64,000 nucleotides of DNA from Cloacibacterium caeni (GTDB lineage Bacteria > Bacteroidota > Bacteroidia > Flavobacteriales > Weeksellaceae): positions 1,302,001 through 1,366,000 of the forward strand of contig NZ_OU015319.1 in assembly GCF_907163125.1 (NCBI RefSeq). The letters run 5' to 3'. Both the position numbers and the translations under genes were made by a program. Position 1 is the stretch's first letter, and each line of letters opens with the position of its first letter. The notes below the pieces were generated by a model. That model was not told where the DNA came from. It ran no database searches and saw only the letters and a program-made list of their open reading frames with translations. Of the stretch, positions 63,021 through 64,000 are shown one piece after another.

Positions 63021-63851
63021 ATGAAGAAAATTTCAAGTTTACTAACATTATTGATTTTTACTCTAAATTTTTCACAATTAATTTCGGGAAAAATATTAAA
63101 AGAAGACAGAAATCCAATTCAAAGTGCAAGAGTTGGAATTGAAAACACTAGAATTGGTGATTTGACAGATCAAAATGGGAATTTTAAAATTGACTTTTCA
63201 GGTATTGACAAAAATGCCAAGCTAAAGGTTTATGTTAGTGAATTTATACCATATGAAATCAAAGTAAATGAGTTTATAAAATCAAACGGAGAAATTATTT
63301 TGAAAGAAAAAATAATAAACATTGAACCCGTAAACATTAACCCAAAGAAATATAAATATAAAAATTTTGGAACTTCAAATGCCAAAACCAATTATTGTGG
63401 TTATAATTCAGAAAAAAAAGATAGATTATTTAATGAATATGCAATAAAGGTAGAAAACAAAAAACACTTAAAAATAAAGTCAATCAATCTAAGTATAGTA
63501 AATTTTGACGTTAAGGATTCTGCAACTTTAATATTTGATATCCAAAATGCGTCAAATGGATTTCCTGACGACAAAAAATCCTTGACAAATGAAACATTAA
63601 AACTAACAATAAGTAAAAACGATATTATAAATAACAAAGTTTCATTTGATGTAAATGAAAAAAATATTTGGACAAATGAAGATTTCTTTGTACTTGTGCG
63701 AGTTGATGAAAGTTTAAATGGTAAACTCTACTTTGGCGGTAATATATTTGCTTTCTCAAAAGATACTTACTATCGTACTTATTTTGGAGAATGGAAAAAA
63801 TTTTCCACAGGTGAACCTTCAATAAATGTTGATGTTCAAATAGAAAAATAA
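63021..63851 (+). CDS. Secreted protein with an N-terminal CarboxypepD_reg-like domain
   Basis: 276 residues. Signal peptide MKKISSLLTLLIFTLNFSQ, then a carboxypeptidase-regulatory-like beta domain (ISGKILKEDRNPIQSARVGIENTRIGDLTDQNGNFKIDFS, residues about 20-65). The C-terminal ~170 residues are beta-rich and not recognised (DSATLIFDIQNASNGFPDDKKSL, FFVLVRVDESLNGKLYFGGNIFAF). It lacks the outer-membrane barrel usually attached to this domain in TonB receptors, so it is probably periplasmic or surface-exposed. Confidence 0.75.
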   Translation: MKKISSLLTLLIFTLNFSQLISGKILKEDRNPIQSARVGIENTRIGDLTDQNGNFKIDFSGIDKNAKLKVYVSEFIPYEIKVNEFIKSNGEIILKEKIINIEPVNINPKKYKYKNFGTSNAKTNYCGYNSEKKDRLFNEYAIKVENKKHLKIKSINLSIVNFDVKDSATLIFDIQNASNGFPDDKKSLTNETLKLTISKNDIINNKVSFDVNEKNIWTNEDFFVLVRVDESLNGKLYFGGNIFAFSKDTYYRTYFGEWKKFSTGEPSINVDVQIEK

Positions 63852-63856
63852 GCAAA

Positions 63857-63888
63857 AAGGCTTACTGAAATTCAGTAAGCCTTTTTTG
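63857..63888. terminator. Bidirectional terminator
   Basis: AAAGGCTTACTGAA/TTCAGTAAGCCTTT, a 14-bp perfect stem with T-runs on both strands, between convergent genes. Confidence 0.9.
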
Positions 63889-63910
63889 GATTTATAAAAA
63901 AGTAAGGGGT

Positions 63911-64000
63911 TTAATTGTTTTTTTCCTTTAAGGTGTTGAAGATGATTAGAATAGAGATTAAAATGAGTACAGAGATTCCGAATAAAAATTCATTGGCAAA
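63911..64000 (-). CDS. C-terminal end of a membrane protein gene (partial)
   Basis: The minus strand from the window edge reads FANEFLFGISVLILISILII and a short Lys-rich tail (NTLKEKNN), with a TAA stop at 63911. A single transmembrane helix with a cytoplasmic Lys tail is visible; the gene continues beyond the window. No family can be given. Confidence 0.55.
   Translation of the reverse strand, partial: FANEFLFGISVLILISILIIFNTLKEKNN

Noticed and set aside
1..64000. tRNA or rRNA genes
   Set aside because: No sequence with cloverleaf features or conserved rRNA segments was noticed on either strand by eye.

Overview
The window looks like a chromosomal segment of a low-GC member of the Bacteroidota, most likely Flavobacteriia/Weeksellaceae (Chryseobacterium- or Cloacibacterium-like). 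Reasons: recurrent TAnnTTTG promoter boxes close to start codons, few recognisable Shine-Dalgarno sites, a TamL-type outer-membrane lipoprotein, an ATP synthase operon without beta and epsilon genes, and a clade II (Sec/lipoprotein-type) nitrous-oxide reductase cluster. The genus is an inference.

Layout. 1-10.8 kb: threonylcarbamoyl-adenylate synthase, YaaA, a DUF892 protein, the four-gene DNA-ligase-associated repair operon (exonuclease, ATP-dependent ligase, Lhr-like helicase, phosphoesterase), a small minus-strand stress group that includes a frameshifted SpoIIAA-like gene, and prmC. 10.8-33 kb: housekeeping genes (rhomboid, parC/parE, DsbA-like, AIM24-like, ychF, typA, cmk, an envelope-stress module YtxH/holin/MscS, lipid kinase, TrmH-type methylase, tamL, secreted M28 peptidase, clpS, CorC-like CBS protein). 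33.4-39.4 kb: the F-type ATP synthase operon (minus strand) in the order atpZ, unknown, atpB, E, F, H, A, G.

39.5-53.1 kb is the accessory region. A tyrosine recombinase on the minus strand faces away from an array of gene cassettes on its other side, with a TTG-N19-TATATTTG promoter running into the array. This is the topology of an integron. Six consecutive cassettes (40811-44191) can be delimited to the base, because the first eight or more bases of each are the reverse complement of the start of its own downstream recombination site. Three are identical 160-bp cassettes with no gene. They alternate with cassettes carrying an Erm(F)-like rRNA methylase (reversed, with a 105-bp N-terminal tandem duplication), a secreted 19-residue-repeat protein, and a TPR-like protein. 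The recombinase lacks the insertion typical of IntI. After the array come a decayed peptide-export locus (DxD protein, outer-membrane barrel, doubly truncated ABC exporter), a RAYT transposase between perfect 30-bp inverted REPs, 1.5 kb of long dispersed repeats, and one more cassette-like unit carrying a fused AAA ATPase-TOPRIM protein (a PARIS/OLD-like defence candidate).

53.2-64 kb: a nitrous-oxide respiration cluster (cytochrome c lipoprotein, nosZ, membrane protein, nosL, nosD, nosF, nosY) and a fasciclin lipoprotein. Both units are preceded by the same TTTATGA-N6-TCATAAA palindrome at the same distance from the -7 box, which suggests common control by a Crp/Fnr-family regulator. An esterase-like lipoprotein, a secreted CarboxypepD_reg-like protein and the tail of a membrane protein end the window.
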